Under the pieces are notes generated by a model. That model was not told the DNA's origin and did not search any database. It saw only the letters and a list, made by a program, of their open reading frames with translations. DNA of 64,000 bases from positions 124,001-188,000 of the forward strand of contig NZ_JAIVLK010000011.1 of assembly GCF_020524585.1 (NCBI RefSeq), given 5' to 3'. This DNA comes from Celeribacter naphthalenivorans (GTDB lineage Bacteria > Pseudomonadota > Alphaproteobacteria > Rhodobacterales > Rhodobacteraceae). Of this stretch, positions 52,554 through 61,917 are shown piece by piece (within the stretch, counting starts at the first letter, position 1; each line of letters opens with the position of its first letter). A program made the translations under genes and the position numbers.

Positions 52554-53431
52554 GCAATAAGAAAGACGTGGAAACCACGGGCCATTCGTGGGACGGGATC
52601 GAAGAACTGAACAACCCGCTTCCCCGTTGGTGGCTTTACACCTTCTATCTCTGCATCATCTGGGGCATCGCCTACACCATCGCCATGCCCGCATGGCCGC
52701 TGGTCAAAGGCGCCACCACCGGGATGCTCGGCTGGTCGACCCGCGCCGAAGTGGCCGACAAGATCGCCTCTTTCGAGGAGATGAACGCAGCCGTGAACGC
52801 CGAACTGGCCGCCGCCGACATCACCGCGATCGAGGTGGGATCGGACGTGCACAACTATGGTGTGAACATGGGCGCTGCCGTGTTCCGGGCCAACTGTTCG
52901 CAGTGTCACGGCTCGGGGGCGGCTGGCAACAAAGGTTACCCGAACCTGTTGGACAACGACTGGCTTTGGGGCGGCACCATCGACGAGGTGGCATATACCG
53001 TGCAGCACGGTGTGCGCAACGAAACCGATGAGGCCCGCTACTCCGAGATGCCGAAATTCGGCGCCGACGAGTTGCTGACCGATGAGGAAATCGATCAGGC
53101 CGTGGCCTTCGCCATGTCCCTGTCCGATCCCGAAGGCGACGGCACCAACCTCGTGGGGGGCACCTATGATCTCGAACTCGCGGCCGCGGGTGCGGAAGTG
53201 TTCGAAATCAACTGTGCTTCTTGTCACGGCGAAGACGGCACGGGTGACATCTACCAAGGTGCTCCGAACCTGACCGACGCCATCTGGCTCTACGGTGGCG
53301 ATCACGACACGGTTTACGAGACGGTCTACTACGCCCGTTTCGGCGTGATGCCGGCCTGGGGCCAGCGTCTGTCGCAAGCCGAAGTGAATGCAGCCGCGCT
53401 CTACGTCCACCAGTTGGGCGGCGGCCAATAA
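52550..53431 (+). CDS. ccoP: cbb3-type oxidase subunit III, diheme cytochrome c
   Basis: 293 residues. Cytosolic N-terminus with HSWDGIEELNNPLPRWWLYTFY, one anchor helix, then two heme c domains: CSQCH (about 122-126) with YSEMPKFG as Met ligand, and CASCH (about 222-226) with GVMPAWG. It takes electrons from soluble or membrane cytochrome c, probably including the anchored cytochrome at 29.4 kb. Last gene of ccoNOQP. Confidence 0.98.
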   Translation: MSNKKDVETTGHSWDGIEELNNPLPRWWLYTFYLCIIWGIAYTIAMPAWPLVKGATTGMLGWSTRAEVADKIASFEEMNAAVNAELAAADITAIEVGSDVHNYGVNMGAAVFRANCSQCHGSGAAGNKGYPNLLDNDWLWGGTIDEVAYTVQHGVRNETDEARYSEMPKFGADELLTDEEIDQAVAFAMSLSDPEGDGTNLVGGTYDLELAAAGAEVFEINCASCHGEDGTGDIYQGAPNLTDAIWLYGGDHDTVYETVYYARFGVMPAWGQRLSQAEVNAAALYVHQLGGGQ

Positions 53432-53521
53432 CACTCGAATCCGGGCGGCAACGCTCGGGTTGCGGCACCGGCCCTTGATCCTGTTCGCGCGTTTCTTCGG
53501 GGTCGGTGTCCACAAATTTTG

Positions 53522-53553
53522 AAAGCCGCGGCACCTCAGCGCCGCGGCTTTTT
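53522..53553 (+). terminator. Intrinsic terminator after ccoNOQP
   Basis: AAAGCCGCGGC (53522-53532) pairs with GCCGCGGCTTT (53541-53551), followed by T. Confidence 0.92.
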
Positions 53554-53648
53554 CTATTGATTTTTTCTTCGCGTCGGGAGGTGTGAGGCAGCATGTCGCA
53601 GGAAAAAGGCGTGTTTTTGATGCATCTTTGCTCGAGGGTCACAAAAGT

Positions 53649-53662
53649 TTGATTCACATCAA
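53649..53662. promoter_or_regulatory. FNR box upstream of ccoG
   Basis: TTGATTCACATCAA is an exact TTGAT-N4-ATCAA; centre 70.5 bp before the ccoG start, so a class II promoter gives a leader of about 30 nt. Confidence 0.9.
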
Positions 53663-53725
53663 AGCTCTGTAAACCCTCGCCCGCAATAAGGTGAAAACGC
53701 GAACAGTGTGAAAAGGCAATGCTCC

Positions 53726-55171
53726 ATGAGCTCTACCGACACCCCCCCCGAAGAAAAACTTTACGCCTCCCGCGAGCCGGTTTTCCCGCGTCGTGTGAAG
53801 GGCAAGTTTCGGAACCTCAAATGGATCATCATGGCAATCACGCTGGGGATTTATTACCTCTCGCCGTGGATTCGGTGGAATCGGGGGCCTGAGCTGCCGG
53901 ATCAGGCGATCCTGATCGATCTGGCGCATCGTCGTTTCTTCTTTTTCTGGATCGAGATCTGGCCGCATGAATTCTATTTCATCGCGGGTCTGTTGATCAT
54001 GGCGGGGCTTGGCCTTTTCCTGTTCACCTCCGCCGCCGGTCGGGTGTGGTGTGGCTATGCTTGCCCGCAAACCGTCTGGACGGACCTTTTCATTCTGGTC
54101 GAACGCTGGATCGAAGGCGACCGCAATGCGCGTCTGCGTCTGCATCGTCAAAAGAAATGGGATTTCCGCAAAGTCCGCCTGCGGGTCGTCAAATATATAA
54201 CCTGGATTCTCATCGGTCTGGCGACCGGCGGGGCCTGGGTGTTCTATTTCACCGATGCGCCGACGCTTTTGGTCGATCTGGTGACCGGGCACGCCCATCC
54301 CGTGGCCTATCTGACCATGGCGATCCTGACCGCGACCACCGTGTTCTTTGGCGCCATTGCCCGTGAACAAATCTGTATCTACGCCTGTCCTTGGCCGCGT
54401 ATTCAGGCCGCGATGATGGATGAAGACACGCTGGTCGTTGGCTACCGTCACTGGCGGGGTGAACCGCGCGGCAAACACCGCAAGGGCGCAGGCGCGGAGA
54501 ACCTCGGCGATTGTATCGACTGTATGGCCTGTGTGAACGTCTGCCCGATGGGCATCGATATTCGCGACGGGCAACAGCTTGAGTGCATCACTTGCGCGCT
54601 TTGCATCGACGCCTGCGACGAGATGATGGAGAAGATCGGCAAGCCGCGTGGCCTGATCGACTATATGGCGCTGACCGACGAGCCGCGTGAGATTTCTGGC
54701 CAAGAGCCGAAGCCTGTGTGGAAACACATCTTCCGCCCACGCACCATTCTTTACACGGTGCTTTGGTCCGGCGTTGGCTTTGCTTTGCTGTTCGCGCTGT
54801 TCATCCGCGCCGACATCGACATGACCGTGGCGCCGGTGCGCAACCCGACCTATGTGATGCAATCCGATGGTGCGATCCGCAACATTTACGATCTGCGTCT
54901 GCGCAACAAGCATGGCGAAACCCGCGAGTTCCGTGTTAGTGTCACAGGCAACGATACTCTGACGGTGACGTTGCAGGATTCCGACACGGATGCGGGCGAC
55001 ACGATCCCGGTGAATGCCGATGAAATGCGGATTGTGCGCGCCTATGTCGAAGCCCCCGCAGGGTCTGAACCGGCGATGTCCGACCGCACAGAGTTCACCT
55101 TCTGGGTTGAAGACGACGTGTCCAACGAACGCGTTTCCGTCGACTCGGTGTTCAATGGGCGAGGGCAATAA
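53726..55171 (+). CDS. ccoG: cbb3 oxidase accessory protein CcoG (FixG), polyferredoxin-type
   Basis: Membrane iron-sulfur protein that reduces Cu(II) for oxidase copper delivery. 481 residues from the ATG at 53726 (MSSTDTPPEEKLYASREPVFPRRVKGKFR); a GTG at 53708 is less likely. Membrane-side Cys motifs CGYACPQTVW and CIYACPWPRIQ, two [4Fe-4S] motifs CIDCMACVNVCPMGID and CITCALCIDAC, and a C-terminal Ig-like domain. First gene of ccoGHIS under its own FNR box. Confidence 0.96.
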   Translation: MSSTDTPPEEKLYASREPVFPRRVKGKFRNLKWIIMAITLGIYYLSPWIRWNRGPELPDQAILIDLAHRRFFFFWIEIWPHEFYFIAGLLIMAGLGLFLFTSAAGRVWCGYACPQTVWTDLFILVERWIEGDRNARLRLHRQKKWDFRKVRLRVVKYITWILIGLATGGAWVFYFTDAPTLLVDLVTGHAHPVAYLTMAILTATTVFFGAIAREQICIYACPWPRIQAAMMDEDTLVVGYRHWRGEPRGKHRKGAGAENLGDCIDCMACVNVCPMGIDIRDGQQLECITCALCIDACDEMMEKIGKPRGLIDYMALTDEPREISGQEPKPVWKHIFRPRTILYTVLWSGVGFALLFALFIRADIDMTVAPVRNPTYVMQSDGAIRNIYDLRLRNKHGETREFRVSVTGNDTLTVTLQDSDTDAGDTIPVNADEMRIVRAYVEAPAGSEPAMSDRTEFTFWVEDDVSNERVSVDSVFNGRGQ

Positions 55172-55173
55172 AC

Positions 55174-55647
55174 ATGGCACGCGAAATCACTGGAAAAGAG
55201 ATTACCGGCAAACACGTCCTCATCATCACGGTGTCGGCCTTTGCCATCATCATCGGTGTCAACATCTTCATGGCCGTTCAGGCCGTGAAGACCTTCCCGG
55301 GCTTGGAAACCGCCAACTCCTACGGCGTCTCCCAGACCTTCAACCGCGACAAAGAGGCTCAGGAAGCCTTGGGTTGGACGGTCGAGGCGGTGGACGATCA
55401 GGAAAACCTTTTTGTCTATATTCGCGATGCGGAAGGCAACCCCGTCGAGGTCGCCGAGATCAGCGGCACTCTGGGCCGCGCGACCACCGTGGTGGACGAC
55501 CAAGACCCCGAGTTCGTGTTCAATGGCGAGGCTTACGTGGCCGAAACCGGCAAGCTGGCTGAGGGCAACTGGAACTATCGCATGGTCGCCAAGGCCGTAG
55601 ATGGCACGCATTTCACCCAGCGCATCGTCATTCATGTGAAGCGCTGA
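55174..55647 (+). CDS. ccoH: cbb3 oxidase assembly protein CcoH (FixH)
   Basis: 157 residues: one N-terminal helix (HVLIITVSAFAIIIGVNIFMAV) followed by the FixH domain (AVKTFPGLETANSYGVSQTFNRDKEAQEALGW and a beta-rich end with GNWNYRMVAKAVDGTHFTQRIVIHVKR). Needed for early assembly of CcoN. Begins 2 bp after ccoG, so probably translationally coupled. Confidence 0.93.
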   Translation: MAREITGKEITGKHVLIITVSAFAIIIGVNIFMAVQAVKTFPGLETANSYGVSQTFNRDKEAQEALGWTVEAVDDQENLFVYIRDAEGNPVEVAEISGTLGRATTVVDDQDPEFVFNGEAYVAETGKLAEGNWNYRMVAKAVDGTHFTQRIVIHVKR

Positions 55648-55663
55648 ACGCGGGAGACCAAGC

Positions 55664-57841
55664 ATGTCTGAGGTCCAAATCTCGGCCTGTCCGGCCTGTG
55701 TCGCCGCCCCCGCGGCCGAAGAGGCGGCGCATGCGCGTGATGTGCGCGACACTCGGTTTGTCCTGTCCCTGCCTGCGATCTATTGCGCGGCCTGTATTTC
55801 GGGCGTCGAACGGGAGCTGACGAAACAGCCCGGCGTGCGCGCAGCAAGGGTCAACCTGACCCTGAAACGCGCGCAGATCGAGGCCGACGAGGACGTCTCT
55901 GTCGACACGCTGATCGGCGCGCTGACACGTGCGGGATACGAGGCCTACGAGTTGGACGCGGGCGCAATCTCCGCGACCGAGACCGACAAGAAAGGCCGCG
56001 CCATCCTGACCCGCATCGCGGTGTCGGGGTTCGCGATGATGAACGTGATGCTCCTGTCCATCGCGGTCTGGTCCGGCGCCTCAGATGTCACCCGCGATAT
56101 GTTCCACTGGATCTCCGCCGCCATCGCCTTGCCCGCGATCGCCTATGCCGCGCAGCCGTTTTTCGGCTCCGCCTGGACCGCGCTCAAGGCCAAGCGCCTC
56201 AATATGGATGTGCCGATCTCGCTCGCCATTCTCCTGGCGGGCGGCATGTCTCTGTTCGAGACCATGGAATCCGGGCGGCACGCCTATTTCGATGCGGCTT
56301 TGTCGCTGACCTTCTTCCTGCTGGCCGGGCGCTATCTTGATTACCGCACCCGCTCTGTGGCGCGCTCCGCCGCCGAAGAACTTGCCGCCCTCGAAGTGCC
56401 CCGCGCCACCCTGGCCGACGGCACGGTTGTGTCGATCACCGATCTGGCAAAGGGCGCGTTGGTCCGCGTCGTGCCCGGCGCGCGGGTGCCGGTGGATGGC
56501 ATCGTCGTCGAAGGCGCCTCCGAGTTGGATCGCTCTTTGCTCACGGGCGAAAGCCTTCCGGTTGAGGCGGGTGTGGATACCATCGTCTCGGCAGGCGAGG
56601 TCAACCTGACCGGCCCGCTGGTGGTGAAGGTCACCGCCGCGGGCGAAGACAGCTCGCTGCACCGCATGGCCGATCTCGTCGCCATGGCGGAAACCTCGCG
56701 CAACAAATACACCTCTCTGGCCGACCGCGCGGCGCAGATTTACGCGCCTGCCGTGCATCTTTTGGCGCTTTTTGCCTTTGTCGGCTGGATGATCGGCACG
56801 GGCGATGTGCGGCATTCGTTGAACATCGCCGTTGCGGTTTTGATCATCACCTGTCCCTGTGCCTTGGGGCTTGCTGTGCCCGCCGTGACCACCGCCGCCT
56901 CGGGACGGCTGTTCCGCTCCGGTATGTTGATCAAATCCGCCACCGCGCTCGAGCGTCTGGCCGAGGTTGACACGGTGGTCTTTGACAAGACCGGCACCTT
57001 GACCGAGGGCAAGCCGGAGCTGTCGAACCTCCGCGAGATCCCGCCGCATGCGCGTGGCGTAGCGATGGCCTTGGCCGCGGGTTCCGCGCATCCTTTGTCC
57101 GCAGCACTTTATGACGCCACACGTGCCGCCGATGTGATCCCGGCCAATGTGACGAACATCCGCGAGGTGCCGGGGCAGGGTGTCGAGGGCGAATTGAACG
57201 GCGAACCTGTGCGTTTGGGCCGCGCCACTTGGCTCGGCGCAGAGGCCCTGTCGCAAACCGCGACTTATCTCAAGATTGGCGAGGAAACCCCCGTCGCTTT
57301 CGCCTTTGTCGATCACCTGCGCGACGGCGCCGCCGAGGCGGTTGCCGCGCTGAAACGTCAGGGCAAGGATGTGGTCCTGCTCTCCGGCGATGCGCCCGCC
57401 GCCGTGGCCGACATCGCTCAGCGGATCGGCATCGAAGCCTGGGATGCGGAATGCCTGCCGGAAACCAAAGCCCTGCGCGTCGGCGAATTGACCCGCTCGG
57501 GGCGCAAGGTTTTGATGGTCGGCGATGGCCTCAACGACACCGCAGCACTTGCCGCCGCCCATGTGTCGATCTCGCCGGCCTCTGCTTTGGAGGCGACGCG
57601 CGTCGTCTCCGACATGGTGCTCTTGGGCAAAACGCTGGCCCCTCTGGGCGAGGCCACGCAGGTCGCCGTTTCCGCCACCAAGCGGATCAAGGAAAACTTC
57701 AACATCGCGACGCTTTACAACCTGATCGCTGTGCCGATTGCCCTGGCGGGGTTCGCCACGCCTTTGGCCGCCGCCTTGGCCATGTCGTTCAGCTCGATCA
57801 CCGTGTCGCTCAACGCTTTGCGCCTCAGAGGAAAACCATGA
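55664..57841 (+). CDS. ccoI: Cu+-exporting P1B-type ATPase for cbb3 assembly (CcoI/FixI, CopA2 type)
   Basis: 725 residues. N-terminal heavy-metal-associated domain with a CAAC metal motif (AIYCAACISGVERELTK), transmembrane CPC motif (CPCALGLAVPAVTTA), phosphorylation site VFDKTGTLTEGK, actuator LLTGESLPVE and hinge MVGDGLNDTAALA. The extra N-terminal CPAC (ISACPACVAAP) is a possible second copper site. It loads copper into the periplasm for CcoN rather than detoxifying. Overlaps ccoS by 4 bp. Confidence 0.96.
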   Translation: MSEVQISACPACVAAPAAEEAAHARDVRDTRFVLSLPAIYCAACISGVERELTKQPGVRAARVNLTLKRAQIEADEDVSVDTLIGALTRAGYEAYELDAGAISATETDKKGRAILTRIAVSGFAMMNVMLLSIAVWSGASDVTRDMFHWISAAIALPAIAYAAQPFFGSAWTALKAKRLNMDVPISLAILLAGGMSLFETMESGRHAYFDAALSLTFFLLAGRYLDYRTRSVARSAAEELAALEVPRATLADGTVVSITDLAKGALVRVVPGARVPVDGIVVEGASELDRSLLTGESLPVEAGVDTIVSAGEVNLTGPLVVKVTAAGEDSSLHRMADLVAMAETSRNKYTSLADRAAQIYAPAVHLLALFAFVGWMIGTGDVRHSLNIAVAVLIITCPCALGLAVPAVTTAASGRLFRSGMLIKSATALERLAEVDTVVFDKTGTLTEGKPELSNLREIPPHARGVAMALAAGSAHPLSAALYDATRAADVIPANVTNIREVPGQGVEGELNGEPVRLGRATWLGAEALSQTATYLKIGEETPVAFAFVDHLRDGAAEAVAALKRQGKDVVLLSGDAPAAVADIAQRIGIEAWDAECLPETKALRVGELTRSGRKVLMVGDGLNDTAALAAAHVSISPASALEATRVVSDMVLLGKTLAPLGEATQVAVSATKRIKENFNIATLYNLIAVPIALAGFATPLAAALAMSFSSITVSLNALRLRGKP

Positions 57842-57996
57842 ACGTACTCGTCTATCTCATCCCGATCTCGATCTTTCTCGGCGGGCTTGGGCTTGCGGGG
57901 TTCTTCTGGTCGATCCGCTCGCGGCAATATGACGACCCGGACGGGGATGCGAACCGCATCCTCACCGGCGATTATGACGATCACCCAAAGCCCTGA
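57838..57996 (+). CDS. ccoS: cbb3 oxidase assembly protein CcoS
   Basis: 52-residue single-helix protein: MNVLVYLIPISIFLGGLGLA then FFWSIRSRQYDDPDGDANRIL, with the conserved RSRQYDDPDGDA after the helix. Required in relatives for heme and copper insertion into CcoN. Starts at ATGA overlapping the ccoI stop; ends 6 bp before the convergent tesA stop. Confidence 0.94.
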   Translation: MNVLVYLIPISIFLGGLGLAGFFWSIRSRQYDDPDGDANRILTGDYDDHPKP

Positions 57997-58002
57997 ACGA
58001 CC

Positions 58003-58686
58003 TCACTCGCGCGCCAGATCGGCGAGTTCGGCAACCTTCGGCCCCATCGCCTCGACAATGACCGAGACGCCGGTTGCATTCGGGTGAATGCCATCGGGCT
58101 GCATATGGGTGTCGAGCATCTGTTCCCAAGGTGCCAAATCGGTGAGCGGTTTCAGGAAACCTTCGAAATAGAGTGTGCCGAACTCTTCGGCCAGTTCCGG
58201 ATAGATCGCATCGAATTGTGCTTTGTATTCGGCACCATAGTTGCCCGGGGCCTGCATGCCGACCAGCAGAACGGGAATGTCCTTCGCCTCTGCCGCCTCC
58301 AGAATGCCGGTCAAATTGGCGCGCGACAGCTCCGGTGACAGACCGCGCAACAGATCATTGCCGCCAAGCGCCACGATCATCCCGTCGATATCCGGCGTCA
58401 GCGTCCAATCGACTCGGCTCAGCCCGCCCGCCGTTGTGTCGCCGGACACACCCGCATTGACGATGGTCGTCTCGGCCTCATGCGCGTCGAGCCAGCGTTG
58501 CAGCTGTGCAGTGAACCCGTCCTGTTGGATAAGCCCGTAGCCTTGCGTCAGGCTATCGCCCAACGCGACAAGACGCACAGGCTCAGCGGTGGCCATCGCG
58601 GGCAGGCTCATCAAGACAATCTTGACCAAGATGAGAGAGAGACGGTTGCCGAGGCGGCGGGCCGCCCCATATGTGACAAAGATCAA
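58003..58686 (-). CDS. tesA: Periplasmic GDSL esterase / acyl-CoA thioesterase I (TesA-like)
   Basis: SGNH hydrolase of 227 residues. Block I LVALGDSLTQGYG (catalytic Ser), block II NAGVSGDTTAGG, block III VALGGNDLLRG and block V QPDGIHPNATG (Asp-His). The N-terminal signal (NRLSLILVKIVLMSLPAMATAEP) indicates export. The start is a TTG at 58686, chosen because AGGAGG lies 7 nt upstream on the minus strand. Only 25 bp separate it from the start of the divergent ABC ATPase gene, the same tesA/ybbA-ybbP arrangement as in E. coli. Confidence 0.9.
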   Translation of the reverse strand: MIFVTYGAARRLGNRLSLILVKIVLMSLPAMATAEPVRLVALGDSLTQGYGLIQQDGFTAQLQRWLDAHEAETTIVNAGVSGDTTAGGLSRVDWTLTPDIDGMIVALGGNDLLRGLSPELSRANLTGILEAAEAKDIPVLLVGMQAPGNYGAEYKAQFDAIYPELAEEFGTLYFEGFLKPLTDLAPWEQMLDTHMQPDGIHPNATGVSVIVEAMGPKVAELADLARE

Positions 58687-58711
58687 TAAGATACCTCCTC
58701 AAGGACCCATC

Positions 58712-59395
58712 ATGACAGAGCCGATCATCGCCACCCAAGACATCCAGCTGTCTCTGGATGGCAATGCGGGGCCAGTCGACATTTTGCGCGGCATTTCGCT
58801 GGAGGTCAAACGCGGCGAGACGCTTGGGCTTGTTGGGCCGTCTGGGTCGGGCAAGTCGTCGCTCCTCATGGTTTTGGGTGGGCTGGAACAGGCCAGCGGC
58901 GGTCGGGTGTCGGTGCTCGGGCGCGACCTGAGTGCTATGAACGAAGATCAACTGGCGCAGTTTCGCAGGGATCATATGGGGGTGGTGTTCCAGTCTTTCC
59001 ACCTCATTCCGACCATGACGGCCTTGGAAAATGTGGCGATCCCGTTGGAACTTGCAGGTGTCACGGATGCGTTCGAGCGCGCGCGGGCGGAATTAGAGGC
59101 CGTGGGGCTTGGTGCGCGCGCAGATCATTACCCGGCGCAAATGTCGGGCGGCGAACAGCAACGTGTCGCCTTGGCGCGGGCCTCTGCGCCGCGTCCGGAA
59201 TTGCTTTTGGCGGATGAGCCGACTGGCAATCTCGACGGCACGACAGGCGAGGCGATCATGGAGCTGTTGATGGGCTTGCGGGATCGTCATGGCGCGACCT
59301 TGGTGATGGTGACGCATTCCCCGGAACTCGCGGCGCGCTGTGACCGTGTTGTGCGGTTGCGCGACGGTCGGATTGATGCGGAGCCACAGGCGTGA
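58712..59395 (+). CDS. ybbA: ABC transporter ATP-binding protein (YbbA/LolD-like)
   Basis: 227 residues from the ATG at 58712 with AAGGA 6 nt upstream. Walker [27 protein letters not shown], signature [14 protein letters not shown], Walker [13 protein letters not shown]. MacB/LolD-type ATPase, paired with the following large FtsX-type permease (GTGA overlap at 59392). Such systems move lipids or hydrophobic molecules, or do mechanical work across the envelope; the cargo of YbbAP is not settled, but neighbouring tesA suggests a lipid or acyl substrate. Confidence 0.93.
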   Translation: MTEPIIATQDIQLSLDGNAGPVDILRGISLEVKRGETLGLVGPSGSGKSSLLMVLGGLEQASGGRVSVLGRDLSAMNEDQLAQFRRDHMGVVFQSFHLIPTMTALENVAIPLELAGVTDAFERARAELEAVGLGARADHYPAQMSGGEQQRVALARASAPRPELLLADEPTGNLDGTTGEAIMELLMGLRDRHGATLVMVTHSPELAARCDRVVRLRDGRIDAEPQA

Positions 59396-61908
59396 GCACG
59401 CGGCTGGCATGGACCATCGCCCGGCGCGAATTGCGCGCGGGCGTCAAGGGCTTTCGGGTTCTGATCCTCAGCCTTCTGTTGGGTGTCGCGGCGATTGCGG
59501 CGGTGACCTCTGTGCGCGACGGGATTTCCAAAGGCCTCGCCCGCGAGGGTGCCGCACTTTTGGGCGGCGATGCGGAGATGGAATTCACCTATCGTTTTGC
59601 CAGCGAGGACGAACGTGCCTGGATGGATGACCATTCTCTGGCGCTTTCCGAAATTGCCGATTTCCGCTCGATGCTGGGCGCGGGGGAGGAACGCGCGCTG
59701 ACGCAGGTGAAAGCCGTCGATGGCGCCTATCCCCTGATTGGCACGGTCGGGCTTTCGCCGGATATCCCGCTGTCTGACGCACTGGCCGGTCAGGACGGTG
59801 TGCCCGGCATTGTGCTGGATCGCATGTTGTTCGAACGGCTGGGCCTTGAAATCGGTGACCGTGTGACCTTGGCCGATGTGCCCTTTGTCGTCATGGCCGA
59901 GTTGACCCGCGAACCGGATGGCGCGGGTGCGGGGTTCTCGCTTGGGCCGCGCAGCATCACCTCTCTGAGCGCCTTGCAAGGCTCCGGCCTTTTGGCGCCC
60001 GGCACTCTGTTCGAAAGCGCTTATCGGCTGAACCTGCCGGCCAATACCGATCTCGATGCGCTCAAAACCCGTGCCGAGGCCGAGGTCGCTTCCGGCGGTT
60101 TTCGCTGGCGCGATTCCCGCAACGGTGCCCCCGGCGTGAACCGGTTCGTGGATCGGCTCGGCTCCTTTCTGGTGCTCGTCGGTCTGGCGGGGTTGGCGGT
60201 CGGCGGCGTCGGTGTCTCTGCCGCTGTGCGCGCCTATCTGGATCGCAAAATCTCGGTCATCGCCACGTTGAAAACCCTTGGCGCCGAGCGGCGCACCATC
60301 TTTCTCGCCTATGCGTTTCAGATCGGCACATTGTCGGGGTTTGCCATTCTGGGCGGGCTCATTATTGGGGCCCTGCTGCCGCTGCTCGCCTTCCCGATCA
60401 TCCGCACGCTTCTGCCGGTGCCGGTCGAGGCGACGCCGCATCTCATGCCCCTCGTTGAGGCTGCGCTTTACGGTCTTTTCGCCAGCGCGATTTTCGTGCT
60501 TTGGCCCCTCGCGCGGGCCGAGCGCATTCGTCCGGCGGCCCTCTATCGCGATGCGTTTTTCGGTCTGAAGGGCTGGCCGCGTTGGCCTTATCTTGTGGCG
60601 ATTGTCCTGCTGATTGCCTCACTCGTGGGTGTGGCCGTCAGTTTTTCCGACAGCAAAAGCCTTGTGCTCTGGGCCTTCGCCGGGCTGGCCGTCGCCTTCG
60701 TGTTTCTCGTGTTGGCCGGCCGTGCCCTAAACGCGATTGCGCGTCGCCTGTCGCGTTGGCGGCGCGCGCCTCTGCCCTTGCGTTTGGCGCTTGGGTCCAT
60801 CGGCGGGCCGGGGGGCGAAGCGGTCTCTGTCGTGCTGTCCCTCGGGCTCGGTCTCACGGTGCTCTCCGCCATCGGCCAGATCGACGCCAATATGCGCGGG
60901 GCCATTGCGCAGGAGCTTCCGGAACGCGCACCCTCCTATTATGTCGTTGATATTCAACCGGATCAGATCGACGGTCTCACCGCGCGGGTCACGGGTGATC
61001 CCGGCGTCAGCCGGTTCGAAAGTGCGCCGATGCTCAGAGGTCTGATCACCCAGATCAACGGTCGCGATGCTCAAGAGGTCGCGGGGCCTCATTGGGTGCT
61101 GCGCGGAGATCGGGGCATCACTTACGCAGAGTCGCCGCCAGACAACACCGAGGTGACCGAAGGCACATGGTGGAACCCAGAAGACAGCACGCCGCAGATC
61201 AGTTTCGCCGCCGAAGAAGCCGCAGAAATGGGTTTGAAACTCGGCGATGAGATGACAGTCAACATCCTCGGGCGCGACATCACCGGGACGATCACCTCGT
61301 TTCGCAATGTGGATTTTTCCGGCGCAGGCATGGGCTTTGTCTTGACCATGAACCCCGCCGCCCTCGCAGGCGCCCCGCACACCTGGATCGCGACGATCTA
61401 TGCCGAAGAAGAGGCCGAGGCGCCGCTGATCCGCGATCTCGCGCGCGCCTATCCGAACATCACCACGATCCGCGTCCGTGATGCCATTGACCGTGTGGTC
61501 TCCGTGCTGCAAAGCATCGCAAGTGCCACAACTTTGGGTGCGATTGCGACGCTGGTGACCGGTGCCGTGGTTTTGATCGGCACGGCGGCGGCGGGCGAGG
61601 AACGTCGGCGCTATGAGGCGGCGGTGTTGAAAACCTTGGGCGCGCGGCGGGCGCGGATTCTGACAAGTTTTGCGTTGCGCGCGTTGATCCTTGGGTTGGG
61701 CGCGGGGCTGGTGGCTTTGATCTCTGGCGCGACGGCGGCTTGGGCAGTGCTTCATTTCGTGATGGAGGCCGATTTCACCCTGTCGCTCGGGGCCGCGCTT
61801 TGGATCATTATGGGCGGTATTTTTGTGACGTCTTTGACATCGCTCTTGTTCTCATGGCGCGCCATGCGGGTGCGCCCCGCACGTGTGTTGCGGAGCGCAG
61901 AGAGTTAA
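59392..61908 (+). CDS. ybbP: FtsX-family ABC permease (YbbP-like), ten-helix type
   Basis: 838 residues, GTG start inside the ybbA stop. One N-terminal helix, a large periplasmic domain with the MacB-like part (AREGAALLGGDAEMEF; GDRVTLADVPFVV), then FtsX domains with paired helices (LVGLAGLAVGGVGVSAAVRAYLDRKISVIATLKTLGAERRTIFLAY and later ERRRYEAAVLKTLGARRARILTSFALRA). The repeat of the LKTLGA coupling motif shows two FtsX cores. Partner ATPase is YbbA. Confidence 0.93.
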   Translation: MSTRLAWTIARRELRAGVKGFRVLILSLLLGVAAIAAVTSVRDGISKGLAREGAALLGGDAEMEFTYRFASEDERAWMDDHSLALSEIADFRSMLGAGEERALTQVKAVDGAYPLIGTVGLSPDIPLSDALAGQDGVPGIVLDRMLFERLGLEIGDRVTLADVPFVVMAELTREPDGAGAGFSLGPRSITSLSALQGSGLLAPGTLFESAYRLNLPANTDLDALKTRAEAEVASGGFRWRDSRNGAPGVNRFVDRLGSFLVLVGLAGLAVGGVGVSAAVRAYLDRKISVIATLKTLGAERRTIFLAYAFQIGTLSGFAILGGLIIGALLPLLAFPIIRTLLPVPVEATPHLMPLVEAALYGLFASAIFVLWPLARAERIRPAALYRDAFFGLKGWPRWPYLVAIVLLIASLVGVAVSFSDSKSLVLWAFAGLAVAFVFLVLAGRALNAIARRLSRWRRAPLPLRLALGSIGGPGGEAVSVVLSLGLGLTVLSAIGQIDANMRGAIAQELPERAPSYYVVDIQPDQIDGLTARVTGDPGVSRFESAPMLRGLITQINGRDAQEVAGPHWVLRGDRGITYAESPPDNTEVTEGTWWNPEDSTPQISFAAEEAAEMGLKLGDEMTVNILGRDITGTITSFRNVDFSGAGMGFVLTMNPAALAGAPHTWIATIYAEEEAEAPLIRDLARAYPNITTIRVRDAIDRVVSVLQSIASATTLGAIATLVTGAVVLIGTAAAGEERRRYEAAVLKTLGARRARILTSFALRALILGLGAGLVALISGATAAWAVLHFVMEADFTLSLGAALWIIMGGIFVTSLTSLLFSWRAMRVRPARVLRSAES

Positions 61909-61917
61909 ATCACTGGT

